DNA from: Alphaproteobacteria bacterium
GTDB taxonomy: Bacteria > Pseudomonadota > Alphaproteobacteria > Micropepsales > Micropepsaceae
Length of the DNA stretch: 64,000 bases
Assembly: GCA_017308375.1 (NCBI GenBank)
Contig: JAFKEW010000054.1
Coordinates: forward strand, 1-64,000
Direction of reading: 5' to 3'
The position numbers and the translations under genes were made by a program. Below the pieces are notes generated by a model. The model did not search any database. It had not been told where the DNA came from and was given only the letters and a program-made list of their open reading frames with translations. This document shows, piece by piece, positions 36,610 to 45,039 of this stretch. The stretch's first letter is position 1. Each line of letters opens with the position of its first letter.

Positions 36610-36649
36610 ATCGTCCTCTCGGGTAGCCCCAGGCTTCTCGACGGCGATT

Positions 36650-37651
36650 TCAGGCCGACGCTCCGTCCGTGTCCTTTCGATAATAATAGTAGTAGGACGC
36701 CGCCGGCGTATGACGCCAATGTGGCGACTTGTTGAACAGCATCATGATGCTGCGGCATGACGCGACACGCGACAGCGCGTCTTCAACATGATGGCGCGAC
36801 GCCTGTTGCGCCGCCACGACCATAACGAGATGGTGCATATGCATGGCGAGCGCGGTCGGTTCCGCGGCCGCAAGAACCGGCGGCGCATCGATGATGATGA
36901 TGCGATCGGTATATCGCGACGACAAATCTTCGCAAATTTCAGCCATGCGCCGGCTTGCCAGCAGTTCCGGCGAGCCCGCGTCGTGCTTTCCCGCGAAAAT
37001 GACGCGAAGATTGGGAACTTCGATGCAGCGGTGCATCACATCGCTGATCTGCTGGCAACGGCCGTTCAGCAAATCCGTAAGGCCACGATTGTTGGAGCCC
37101 TCAAAATAGCTGTCGAGCGAAGAACGCACCACATCGCCATCGATCAAAACGACATGAAGGTTGCGCTCGGCAGCCAGGCTGATAGCCAGATTCATTGCGG
37201 TGAACGTCTTGCCTTCGCCGGGAAGCGCGCTGGTCACCATGAAAAGATTGTTCACCAGGGCGTTGCCGGCCGCCCCCCTGGCCATCGGCAACAACCGGCG
37301 CTTGATGGCCCGGAATTCGTTATAGGTCGTCGAGGACACGTTATCCGGCGTCGCGATCTGAGCATGGCGCAGACGGGAGAGATTGAGGTGAACCGGGTGA
37401 CTTACCCCCTCGCCCATCTGGCTCTGCGCCGGCTGCTGCACAGCGGGGCGGGACGGCGCGCCGACCTCGGCCCCCGCAGGTGCGGCGATATCCGCGCGCG
37501 GTGGCGCAACAACGGAATCGTCGGCCGCATGGTTGTGCCGCTGAACGGTTTTCTCCGCAGTGTCGGGTGCGCGCGTCTCAGGCGGCAGCGGCGTGCCCAT
37601 GCGCTTGGCGGCGCGCTGAATCAGGTTCAGACGCTCATAACTCTCCGTCAT
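36650..37651 (-). CDS. XrtA-associated tyrosine autokinase (BY-kinase, CpsD/CapB-like)
   Basis: A 333-residue bacterial tyrosine kinase. Residues 1-120 are a Pro/Ala-rich cytoplasmic arm; then Walker A (ALPGEGKTFTAMNLA), Walker A' (VVLIDGDVVRS) and Walker B (IIIIDAPPVLAA). The C terminus ends with a cluster of five tyrosines (ASYYYYYRK), the autophosphorylation sites. Its ATG overlaps the Wzz-type gene by four bases, giving the normal pair of chain length co-polymerase and kinase that sets polymer length by phosphorylation cycles. Confidence 0.95.
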   Translation of the reverse strand: MTESYERLNLIQRAAKRMGTPLPPETRAPDTAEKTVQRHNHAADDSVVAPPRADIAAPAGAEVGAPSRPAVQQPAQSQMGEGVSHPVHLNLSRLRHAQIATPDNVSSTTYNEFRAIKRRLLPMARGAAGNALVNNLFMVTSALPGEGKTFTAMNLAISLAAERNLHVVLIDGDVVRSSLDSYFEGSNNRGLTDLLNGRCQQISDVMHRCIEVPNLRVIFAGKHDAGSPELLASRRMAEICEDLSSRYTDRIIIIDAPPVLAAAEPTALAMHMHHLVMVVAAQQASRHHVEDALSRVASCRSIMMLFNKSPHWRHTPAASYYYYYRKDTDGASA

Positions 37652-39183
37652 AGCAAACCACCCATACTCGGCGCCACGGCCGACTGAAACACCATCAAGA
37701 CCGCAACATAGCTGATCAGCAGCAGGCCCAGTGTCGCCCCCACTGCAATAACCGATTTGCGCGTCCGCTCCATATCGCCGGCATGGCGGACATTGGAGAT
37801 CACACCGATGATCGGAACATCAAATGCGGACCGCAACTGATCGCTGACAACGAAGCGGTCGGCATTCAGCCCAAGCAGGAACGCGGCAGCAACACCACCC
37901 ATAAGCCCGATGGCCAGGACGATCGAATTGAAAAGAAGACGGTTCGGGGCGGTGGGGTGTTCCGGCTGCTGCGGCGGCTCCACGATACGGAAGACCATTG
38001 AGGATTGCTGATCGCCCACGGCCTGCGACAGGCGCGCCGATTCACGGCGTTCCAGCAGCTCCTGGTAATTCTTGTGCAGAACCTGATAGTCGCGATCCAT
38101 GTCGGCGTATTGCCGTTCCACGTTGATCGACTTCTCAAGCATCGCCTTCGTTTTTTCTAGGTTTACCTTGGCTTCGGCCAACCGATGCTGTTGCAGGGCG
38201 ACGTTCGTCTCTTCATCCGAAAGCTTGCTGCGGATGCCGACATAGACGGGGTTGGAGATACCCTGCTGGGCGGCATAGCTGGTGCCGGATGCGGCCTGCT
38301 TCTGCAGCCGATCCACCAGGCGCTTCGCGGCAATCACGTCGGGATAGCTGTCCGTAAAACGCGACCGCAGTTCATCAAGCCGCTGGCGGGCCTGGGCAAG
38401 GTCCGACGAACCGCCGCCATTCAGCACGATGGGGGCCGGTGCATCGACATTCAGAACTGCTGTGGTGCCCGAGAGTTGCGCGCGCAGGCTGGCCCGCCGC
38501 GTCATCGCAGCATCGAGTTGCTGCTGTGCATCGACGACTTCGCCCCGTGCCTTATCAAGCTGCTGGGAGGAAGAACCATTGGCGAAATATTCCAGATGCG
38601 CGGCCTTGAAATCGGCCCGCCGCTTTTCCGCTTCCCGCAGAAGGCGCTCATATTCTGCCACGCGCTCATTGATGAAGGATTGCACACCTTCAACATCGCG
38701 GCGCTGATCGCCGATGTTGGAGTCCACCAGAATGGAAACCAGAGACTGCGTGACGGCCTGTGCATAGGCGGGGTCCTGGTTCGTGTAGGAAATCCCGAAC
38801 AGGTTCTTCGCACCCAGTGACCGCAAAGAGACGCTCTGTTGAATCCTTGTAATCTTGTCCTGCATCGCGGCGGCGGACATCGACGCGGCATTGGGATCGG
38901 TCAGCCGGACAACCTGTTCGATATTCGGGCGCGTGACCAATGTACGAAGCATGACGGACACCTGCTGGTCAGGATCCGTGCTCACCGCGAGCCCCTTCAA
39001 CAACGGACGCATCAACGTATCGGTGTCGATATAGACCTTGGCCTCAGACTGATACACATCCGGCATGGCGCCAACGCCAATCCACCCGGCAAGGCAAATC
39101 AGCCAAGCCGCGGCAATCCCATACCAGCGGTATTGCCATGCGCTGCTCAAATGACTCAGCAGCTGGACCTTCCAACTCTGCAT
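37648..39183 (-). CDS. XrtA-associated chain length determinant protein (Wzz/PCP2-type)
   Basis: A 511-residue inner-membrane protein. One helix near residues 20-38 (YRWYGIAAAWLICLAGWIG), a large periplasmic domain with long coiled coil (about 170-400), and a closing helix pair near 430-505. AKVYIDTDTLMRPLLKGLAV is the family signature. It controls polymer length and activates the adjoining tyrosine kinase. First gene of the XrtA operon; GAGG nine bases before the ATG at 39183. The outer-membrane export gene that usually precedes it is not here. Confidence 0.95.
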   Translation of the reverse strand: MQSWKVQLLSHLSSAWQYRWYGIAAAWLICLAGWIGVGAMPDVYQSEAKVYIDTDTLMRPLLKGLAVSTDPDQQVSVMLRTLVTRPNIEQVVRLTDPNAASMSAAAMQDKITRIQQSVSLRSLGAKNLFGISYTNQDPAYAQAVTQSLVSILVDSNIGDQRRDVEGVQSFINERVAEYERLLREAEKRRADFKAAHLEYFANGSSSQQLDKARGEVVDAQQQLDAAMTRRASLRAQLSGTTAVLNVDAPAPIVLNGGGSSDLAQARQRLDELRSRFTDSYPDVIAAKRLVDRLQKQAASGTSYAAQQGISNPVYVGIRSKLSDEETNVALQQHRLAEAKVNLEKTKAMLEKSINVERQYADMDRDYQVLHKNYQELLERRESARLSQAVGDQQSSMVFRIVEPPQQPEHPTAPNRLLFNSIVLAIGLMGGVAAAFLLGLNADRFVVSDQLRSAFDVPIIGVISNVRHAGDMERTRKSVIAVGATLGLLLISYVAVLMVFQSAVAPSMGGLL

Positions 39184-39360
39184 CGATCAACACCTCGTCG
39201 GGTTCAACGGCGTACGCGGGTACCGCACCGCGCCCATGAACACCGAACGTCTAGATTTATTTGAATGACTGACATGCCCTAGTGAAATGAACATAAAGCG
39301 CGGCCACTACATTTCGCAAGCTGTTGTGCTTATTTGCAGTTAACAGTGCACCATCAAGTC

Positions 39361-39513
39361 TTAACGTCTGAATACCACAGCATTGTTAAGATTTGTGGCA
39401 GTCGAGTTCCACAGAACCTCCGTAGAGGGATTAATATGCCGGCCGGCTTCTGCCGCTCCATAGATAGGGAACGGCAGGACCCTTCCAACAAAATCTGGGA
39501 GTATCGGAGTCAT
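39361..39513 (-). CDS. Possible 50-residue leader protein
   Basis: An ATG at 39513 follows GGGGAG at a good distance and opens 50 codons ending in TAA. The product (starting MTPILPDFVGRVLPFPIYG) has no signal or helix I can name and matches no family known to me. Codon use is less GC-rich than neighbours. It could be a real small protein, a leader peptide or chance. Confidence 0.25.
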   Translation of the reverse strand: MTPILPDFVGRVLPFPIYGAAEAGRHINPSTEVLWNSTATNLNNAVVFRR

Positions 39514-39591
39514 AAGGCACTCCCCACAGGGACCGGACATCCATAGCGTTTCGGCGCCCCGATCCCTGTCACGCCAGGCACAGCGGAAATC

Positions 39592-39607
39592 GGCCAGTGC
39601 CGTGCCA
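39592..39607 (-). promoter_or_regulatory. Candidate sigma-54 promoter for the XrtA operon
   Basis: On the minus strand TGGCACG-N4-TGGCC keeps GG and GC ten bases apart; the -24 half is perfect, the -12 half is TGGC instead of TTGC. It lies about 400 bp before the Wzz-type gene, outside the phosphatase frame. Confidence 0.4.
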
Positions 39608-39620
39608 CGAAACAAGGCCG

Positions 39621-40391
39621 CTATCTGGTGCTCAAAAAACGGGCACCGGTCCCGTCCAGCACAACGGCCGTCAGGCGCCCCGTTGCAAACGCGCCCGTAT
39701 CGATACCGATCCGGTTAGACCGGCACACCGGGCTATCCACCGGGGTGTGCCCGTGCACCACCACCTTTCCGAAGTCCTGTTCCGATTCAAGAAAGTCTTC
39801 GCGAATCCACATCATGTCATCGAGCGCCTGATCCTCGAGCGGGACACCGGGACGCACGCCAGCATGTACGAAATAGTATTGTCCGATCTGCACCGAAGGC
39901 TTGAGCATCTCGAGAAACCACAGATGCTCACCCGGCAGCCGGCAGGCGAATGAATCACGCAGATCGGCCAGCGCGTTGTCGTCCAGTGAAACAGGCGGCG
40001 CGACGCCATAGCTTTTCAATGTCTCGTCCGCGCCGAAACGCCGCCACTTCGGATAGGTCGAGTAGTCCCCGAGAAAATCGAGAAGGGCTTGATCGTGATT
40101 GCCGCGAAGATAGTGAATCTCAAAACCTTCAGGCGGTGCCAGAAGCCGGTCGAGCACGCCTTTCGACTGCGGCCCCCGATCCACATAATCGCCTACGAAA
40201 ACCAGGCTGCTGGTCGTTGCCGTGAGCGCCGCATCCGCCGCGATCTGCCCCAGCAGATCGTCCAGCAGATCGGCCCGGCCGTGAATATCACCAACCGCAT
40301 AAATCGTATGGGCGCTCGCGGCAGGACGCACCTGTGCCATGGTAGCGAAAACACCGCTCTGATCTAGCCGCATAGCCGATGCGAGGCCCAT
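39621..40391 (-). CDS. Metallophosphoesterase, PPP-type serine/threonine phosphatase-like
   Basis: A 256-residue cytoplasmic enzyme of the PPP metallophosphatase family, with the ordered motifs YAVGDIHGRADLL (near 32), VFVGDYVDRGPQS (near 66) and YLRGNHDQALLDF (near 95) that bind two metals. Length fits bacterial PrpA/ApaH-like phosphatases. Homologues often lie in exopolysaccharide loci, where dephosphorylation of kinase or pathway proteins is plausible; the substrate here is unknown. AGGG lies eight bases before the ATG. It is divergent from manC. Confidence 0.9.
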   Translation of the reverse strand: MGLASAMRLDQSGVFATMAQVRPAASAHTIYAVGDIHGRADLLDDLLGQIAADAALTATTSSLVFVGDYVDRGPQSKGVLDRLLAPPEGFEIHYLRGNHDQALLDFLGDYSTYPKWRRFGADETLKSYGVAPPVSLDDNALADLRDSFACRLPGEHLWFLEMLKPSVQIGQYYFVHAGVRPGVPLEDQALDDMMWIREDFLESEQDFGKVVVHGHTPVDSPVCRSNRIGIDTGAFATGRLTAVVLDGTGARFLSTR

Positions 40392-40566
40392 GGTACGCCC
40401 TGTTCACTGTCTCATTGTGGCAGTCCCAATAAGGGGACCAAGGAAATGGAGCAAGATTGAGGCCACTAAACCTGTCTCATTTTAAGCATTTGCGAAGGTC
40501 CACACTTGACCGGCGATGGCTCAGGGTGCCCTCTGCCCCCAGTGGCCATCGTCAGCAACTAACGAA

Positions 40567-41991
40567 ATGACCAATCTGTTCCCCGTGATCCTATCTGGCG
40601 GCTCCGGTACCCGGCTGTGGCCTATGTCACGGACCGCGTTGCCCAAGCAACTTCTGACATTGCGCGGCCAACGGACCATGATTCAGGAGACCGCGTTACG
40701 GGCACAATTGCCCGGTGCCACGCCCCCGCTCCTCATCTGCAATGAGGGTCACCGCTTCCTGGTGGCGGAGCAGATGCGCGCTATTTCGATCGCCCCGCTC
40801 GGTATCGTTCTGGAGCCCGTGGCACGCAACACGGCCGCGGCGGCCGCGATCGCGGCATTGACGGTCAGCAAACAGGACGCACAGGGCGTAATACTGCTGC
40901 TGCCGTCGGACCACTTTATCGATGACGAAAAGGAATTCTCGGCAGCGGTCGCGAAGGCAGCCATCGTTGCGGCCGAGGGCAAGCTCGTCACTTTTGGAAT
41001 AACCCCGACCGTTCCTGAAACAGGTTATGGATATATCAAGCGCGCGGACGCGCTTGGCGATGGCGCATATGCCGTTGAATCCTTCGTTGAGAAACCCGAT
41101 CGCGATACCGCGGCGGGCTACCTGGCGCATGGCGGCTATTACTGGAACAGCGGCATGTTCGCGTTTCGGGCTGACATTTTTCTGGACGAACTGCGCCAAT
41201 TCGCGCCTGCAATCCTCAACGCTGCTACAGGCGCATTGGAGGCCGCAAAAGAAGATTTGGATTTTGTGCGTCTGGATGCCGGCAGCTTCTCTGCCGCACC
41301 AGCCATCTCAATCGACTATGCCGTGATGGAGCATACCAGGCGCGCCGCCGTCATCCCCTGCACACTGGGCTGGAGCGATGTCGGAAACTGGTCGGCGTTG
41401 TGGGAGAATTCGCCACGTGACGATAACGGAAATGCCTTGCAGGGCGATGTGGTCACCATCGCTTCCAAAAATTGCCTCGTCCACGGCGGGCAACAGCTCA
41501 CCACCCTGCTGGGCGTACAAAATCTCGCCGTTGTGGTGACGGATGACGCCATCCTGGTCGCCGATCAGGCGCACGCACAAGAGGTGAAACAAATCACCGA
41601 TCATCTGAAATCGGCCAAGCGTGAGGAAGTGGATCAGCACGCCATCGTGTATCGCCCCTGGGGCAGCTATCAAACCGTCAACCGCGGCCCCCGGCACCAG
41701 GTAAAGCACATCGTCGTCAAGCCGGGTGGACGCCTGTCGTTGCAGCTTCATCACAAACGCGCAGAACATTGGACAATCGTCGAAGGCAGCGGACAGGTCA
41801 CGTGCGGAGACAAGGTTTTCATGCTGCGCGAAAATGAATCGACCTATATCCCGCTCGGTGCACGCCACCGTCTCGAAAACCTTGGTGACAAGCCGTTGCG
41901 CTTGATCGAGGTGCAGTCCGGTTCCTATCTCGGGGAAGACGATATCGTACGCCTCGAAGATGTTTACGGCCGCACCTCGGAATCACGGTAG
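40567..41991 (+). CDS. manC: Mannose-1-phosphate guanylyltransferase / mannose-6-phosphate isomerase
   Basis: A 474-residue bifunctional enzyme that makes GDP-mannose. Residues 1-290 are the nucleotidyltransferase (VILSGGSGTRLWPMSR, then PKQLL; FVEKPDRDTA). Residues 350-474 are the cupin isomerase domain (YRPWGSYQTVNRG, HHKRAEHWTIVEG, YIPLGARHRLENLG). The ATG at 40567 sits directly before the conserved start; an upstream ATG at 40516 adds residues unlike the family. It provides GDP-mannose for the polymer and ends at a hairpin shared with the PEP-CTERM gene. Confidence 0.95.
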   Translation: MTNLFPVILSGGSGTRLWPMSRTALPKQLLTLRGQRTMIQETALRAQLPGATPPLLICNEGHRFLVAEQMRAISIAPLGIVLEPVARNTAAAAAIAALTVSKQDAQGVILLLPSDHFIDDEKEFSAAVAKAAIVAAEGKLVTFGITPTVPETGYGYIKRADALGDGAYAVESFVEKPDRDTAAGYLAHGGYYWNSGMFAFRADIFLDELRQFAPAILNAATGALEAAKEDLDFVRLDAGSFSAAPAISIDYAVMEHTRRAAVIPCTLGWSDVGNWSALWENSPRDDNGNALQGDVVTIASKNCLVHGGQQLTTLLGVQNLAVVVTDDAILVADQAHAQEVKQITDHLKSAKREEVDQHAIVYRPWGSYQTVNRGPRHQVKHIVVKPGGRLSLQLHHKRAEHWTIVEGSGQVTCGDKVFMLRENESTYIPLGARHRLENLGDKPLRLIEVQSGSYLGEDDIVRLEDVYGRTSESR

Positions 41992-42020
41992 CGCCCAGCC
42001 TGGAATCCATTGCCAAACAA

Positions 42021-42049
42021 AAAGGGGCGGCATTGCGCGCCGCCCCTTT
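42021..42049 (-). terminator. Bidirectional rho-independent terminator between manC and PEP-CTERM gene
   Basis: An 11-bp perfect stem (AAAGGGGCGGC with GCCGCCCCTTT) around a seven-base loop. The minus side has the better T-run, so it mainly ends the PEP-CTERM transcript and secondarily manC. Confidence 0.87.
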
Positions 42050-42075
42050 ATACATGCCCTATAGAATATGGTCCG

Positions 42076-42846
42076 TTACGCGGCCTTCTTGCGGCGGCGC
42101 ATGGCGGCAAAGCCCAGAAGACCACTGCCAAGAAGCACCATCGAAGCCGGCTCCGGCGCGCCGGTCACGGTCGGGCCCGTGCCGACATCGACCAAACCGC
42201 CATCGATGCCCTGTGTGAAGTCAAAGAAATTATCATACGGATCGCTTGTATCGTTGAGCGTGTACTTGACCTCGCCCAAAGACAGCGTGGCGTAGAAGGC
42301 TGCCAGTTGGCTCACGTCGGCCACGAAGAAGCCGGTGTCCAGGATGTTGTTGTTGAACCCCGTGTGCAGGGCGCCCAGAGAATTGCCGCTGCTGTCGGTC
42401 TGTTCCGTTTGCACAGAACTGAAATCGCCGCCATTGGCGCCAAACGCAACGCCGTTGAGGGCAAGAAAATTGGCGCCATCGTCAAAGTTGCCCGGCCCGG
42501 TATCGCCGTCATAGAGCGAGATACGAACAGCCGCCGACGACAGACCGCCACCAAGGGCCGCAACGACCGCGGGTGTGAAGCCGCCCTGAATGCCAATGGT
42601 CAGTGGATTTCCACGATACCCGATAGGCGTACCGTCATTGGCAAAACCGACATAGAGACTGGACGCAGCAAGCTGGCTGACGACGCGGGTGCCATTGGTA
42701 CCCACCAGGTCCAGCACGATCCCGCCAACGGACGTGATGCCGCCGGGAAGCGCGCCATTCGGCGAAGTGGTTGTGAAAGGAGATGCATTCGCCCCGGTCG
42801 CGGCGATCGCGAGCGCGGCAACGGATGCCAACAGAATTTTTTTCAT
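42076..42846 (-). CDS. PEP-CTERM sorting-domain protein
   Basis: A 256-residue exported protein. The start at 42846 precedes a signal peptide (KKILLASVAALAIAATGANA); longer in-frame starts would put a non-signal stretch first. The body is Gly/Asn-rich beta sequence with no named domain. The C terminus (GAPEPASMVLLGSGLLG, then RRRKK) is the exosortase A tag. Expression is from a sigma-54 promoter about 70 bp upstream, so it belongs with the other two PEP-CTERM genes to one regulon. Confidence 0.92.
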   Translation of the reverse strand: MKKILLASVAALAIAATGANASPFTTTSPNGALPGGITSVGGIVLDLVGTNGTRVVSQLAASSLYVGFANDGTPIGYRGNPLTIGIQGGFTPAVVAALGGGLSSAAVRISLYDGDTGPGNFDDGANFLALNGVAFGANGGDFSSVQTEQTDSSGNSLGALHTGFNNNILDTGFFVADVSQLAAFYATLSLGEVKYTLNDTSDPYDNFFDFTQGIDGGLVDVGTGPTVTGAPEPASMVLLGSGLLGFAAMRRRKKAA

Positions 42847-42916
42847 TGGTAAGGTGCCTTTCTTGCATCGGCACGCCATTGAGATTGCAGCGCGGCGTAC
42901 CTTGATGCCCTCGCCA

Positions 42917-42932
42917 AGCAAGCCTCATACCA
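42917..42932 (-). promoter_or_regulatory. Sigma-54 (-24/-12) promoter of PEP-CTERM gene
   Basis: On the minus strand TGGTAT-N5-TTGCT has GG and GC ten bases apart and a perfect -12 half. It lies about 70 bp before the ATG at 42846. Confidence 0.7.
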
Positions 42933-42995
42933 ATATTTACAATTTATTCATTATCAAGCACTTGGCTTCTTCGGGCGCATACAGACCTTACGGAT

Positions 42996-43012
42996 TGTAA
43001 TAAATTATTACA
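42996..43012. repeat. 17-bp palindrome, candidate activator site
   Basis: TGTAATAA and TTATTACA arms around a single A, a perfect dyad 64-80 bp upstream of the sigma-54 promoter, where an enhancer-binding protein would sit. It overlaps the block at 42983-43000 shared with the PEP-CTERM gene at 28142. Confidence 0.5.
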
Positions 43013-43119
43013 TTCCATACATGCTTTGGACACAAACCCTGGCGTGTGGCCTTGGCACGCGGCATCGTATGGCCAGGCTTGGCCGCCCGTTGTGCCTTCT
43101 TCAGATCTTTGGGAATGAA

Positions 43120-43195
<76 letters not shown>

Positions 43196-43219
43196 TTACC
43201 GTGCCGCCGGAAAGCGCTG

Positions 43220-43248
43220 CTTTTAGAAGAGGCTGCAGGCACTGTCCA
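43220..43248 (-). promoter_or_regulatory. Sigma-70-type promoter of tRNA-Phe
   Basis: On the minus strand TGGACA, a 17-bp spacer and TAAAAG, ending 24 bp before the mature 5' end of tRNA-Phe. Confidence 0.45.
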
Positions 43249-43297
43249 GCACTGTTATGGAGCGCCGGCCCGGCCGCTTCGGCGTCCTGCCCTGCTT

Positions 43298-43498
43298 CTA
43301 ATCCACCTCTGAATCCGTCGAGCGGGAATCGTCCCCATCGCCCTCGTCCGTGTCCCGAGCCGGAATCGCGTACCGTCCGTTCAGCCAGCGCGAAAGGTCG
43401 ACATCTGCACAGCGCCGCGAGCAGAAGGGGCGGAAGGCATGGTCTTGCGGCTTGCCGCAGATCACACAGAGCGGACCGCTAGGCCGGCGTGCCAACAT
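43298..43498 (-). CDS. yacG: DNA gyrase inhibitor / zinc-ribbon protein YacG
   Basis: A 66-residue protein. Two CxxC-type pairs, CVICGK (residues 11-16) and PFCSRRCADVDLSRWL (24-39), form the YacG zinc ribbon; the tail is acidic. YacG binds GyrB and blocks DNA gyrase in the bacteria where it was studied. The ATG at 43498 follows AAGG and overlaps the end of the RNase gene by 20 bp, the usual alphaproteobacterial order. Confidence 0.9.
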   Translation of the reverse strand: MLARRPSGPLCVICGKPQDHAFRPFCSRRCADVDLSRWLNGRYAIPARDTDEGDGDDSRSTDSEVD

Positions 43499-45008
43499 CG
43501 AAGCCTTCGCGGGCAAAAGCATCCCGCGCCTCAAAAACGACCTGTGTCGCGCCACGGCGGGCCAGCGATTGGCGCACCTCGTCCTCACGCTGTTCCAGCC
43601 ATTCGACAATCTCCGGCGAGGCCCGGACATGAATGGCCCGGCCGGGGGCGGCGGCGGCCTCCCGCTCAACCCGGCGAAGAACCTCCAGCGCCACACTTTC
43701 CCGCGTACGCTTGCGCCCGCTGCCGCTGCAGGTACGGCACCCCTCCGTCATCAACTTCAGCAGGGGATCGCGCACGCGCTTTCTGGTGATCTCAACCAGG
43801 CCAAATTCCGACATGGACGAGATCTGGGTCGGGGTGCGGTCTTTCGCAAGGCTGGCCGCCAGCACATCCAGCACTTTGCGGATGTTCTCCGGATCGTTCA
43901 GGTGGATAAAATCGATCACGATCAATCCGCCGGTGCCGCGCAGGCGCAATTGCCGCCCGATCTCGTGAGCCGCCTCCAGATTGACCTCGACACTGGTTTC
44001 TTCAAGGCCGGTCGCCGCGGTGTAGCTGCCGGAATTCACGTCGATGGCGGTGAGCGCCTCGGTGCCCTCGATAGTGATCCAGCCACCGGACTTCAGGGGC
44101 ACACGCGGCTCGCACAGCAATTCGACCTCGCCCTCAAGATCGTAGAGATCGAACAGCGCCCCCGGCCCCGAAAAGAATTCGATCTTCGATTCGGCATCCG
44201 GCATGGTGCGGCGGCAATATTCGCGCGCGGCCCGTTCCGCCTCGCGATCATCGATCAGGACACGGATGGTCTGTGCGTCCACCTCATCGCGCATCGTACG
44301 CTCAACCGGATCGAGATCATGATAAAGCGTCGCCGGCGCCGTTGAAGCCTGGCGGCGGGCCAGCACCGGGCGCCAGGTTTCGGCCAACCGCTCCGCATCC
44401 TCGCGCAGATCATGCAGGTCCGCACCAATCGCGGCAGTGCGCAGAATATAGCCGGCACCCGGAATCAGATTTTCATTGGCCTCTGTGATCATCTGATCGC
44501 CAAGGCTCATCAGGCGGGCACGTTCCTCATCCCCCTCGATACGGCGGGAGAGCGCAATACCGGGCTGATTGGGCACCAGAACCGCGAGCCGGCCGGGGAT
44601 GGTGATGTTGGCAGAAAGGCGCGCGCCCTTTTCACCGATCGGGTCCTTCACGACCTGAACCAGAACTTCCTCGCCCTCATGCACGCAATCGCTGATCTTG
44701 GGGGCGCGTTCCTCATCGAACCCCGGCAAATCCGCCAGGCAGCGCGCCTCCCGTGCGCCGAGAAACCCGGCGCGATCGAGGCCGATGTCCACAAAGGCGG
44801 CCTGCATGCCGGGCAGCACCCGCTGAACCCGGCCAAGAATGACGTTGCCGATCAGACTGTGACCGTGGCGGCCACCATTGCGTTTGCGGACATGGCCGTC
44901 GTCGAGGCCGATGGTCCGTTCAAGGAGGATTTCCTCCAGACAGCCATCTTCGACGATTGCGACGCGTGTTTCCCCCGCTCCCACATTGATCAAGACTTCC
45001 TTGTTCAT
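43479..45008 (-). CDS. rng: Ribonuclease E/G family protein (RNase G-like)
   Basis: A 509-residue endoribonuclease. The S1-like RNA-binding region is at 35-130 (VILGRVQRVLPGMQAAFVDIG); the DNase I-like catalytic core has ALTAIDVNSGSY near residue 325 with the two Mg-binding Asp residues (the second in IVIDFIHL); and the Zn-link CRTCSGSGRK lies near residue 415. It lacks the long C-terminal scaffold of RNase E, so RNase G is the better name. It processes rRNA and mRNA in the cytoplasm. Operon with maf and yacG. Confidence 0.92.
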   Translation of the reverse strand: MNKEVLINVGAGETRVAIVEDGCLEEILLERTIGLDDGHVRKRNGGRHGHSLIGNVILGRVQRVLPGMQAAFVDIGLDRAGFLGAREARCLADLPGFDEERAPKISDCVHEGEEVLVQVVKDPIGEKGARLSANITIPGRLAVLVPNQPGIALSRRIEGDEERARLMSLGDQMITEANENLIPGAGYILRTAAIGADLHDLREDAERLAETWRPVLARRQASTAPATLYHDLDPVERTMRDEVDAQTIRVLIDDREAERAAREYCRRTMPDAESKIEFFSGPGALFDLYDLEGEVELLCEPRVPLKSGGWITIEGTEALTAIDVNSGSYTAATGLEETSVEVNLEAAHEIGRQLRLRGTGGLIVIDFIHLNDPENIRKVLDVLAASLAKDRTPTQISSMSEFGLVEITRKRVRDPLLKLMTEGCRTCSGSGRKRTRESVALEVLRRVEREAAAAPGRAIHVRASPEIVEWLEQREDEVRQSLARRGATQVVFEARDAFAREGFDVGTPA

Positions 45009-45039
45009 GCACGACTATTCTGAGGTGGCAAGCGAGACC

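Larger units (their letters stand above)
39184..39620. other. Long leader/intergenic region upstream of the XrtA operon
   Basis: 437 bp between the phosphatase stop and the first XrtA operon gene, both leftward. It has a candidate -24/-12 promoter at its far end, a possible 50-codon frame, a dyad with TCTTAAC (39359-39365) and GTTAAGA (39385-39391) arms around 19 bases, and AT-rich sequence at 39255-39345. The length suggests regulated transcription, perhaps with a leader. Confidence 0.4.
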
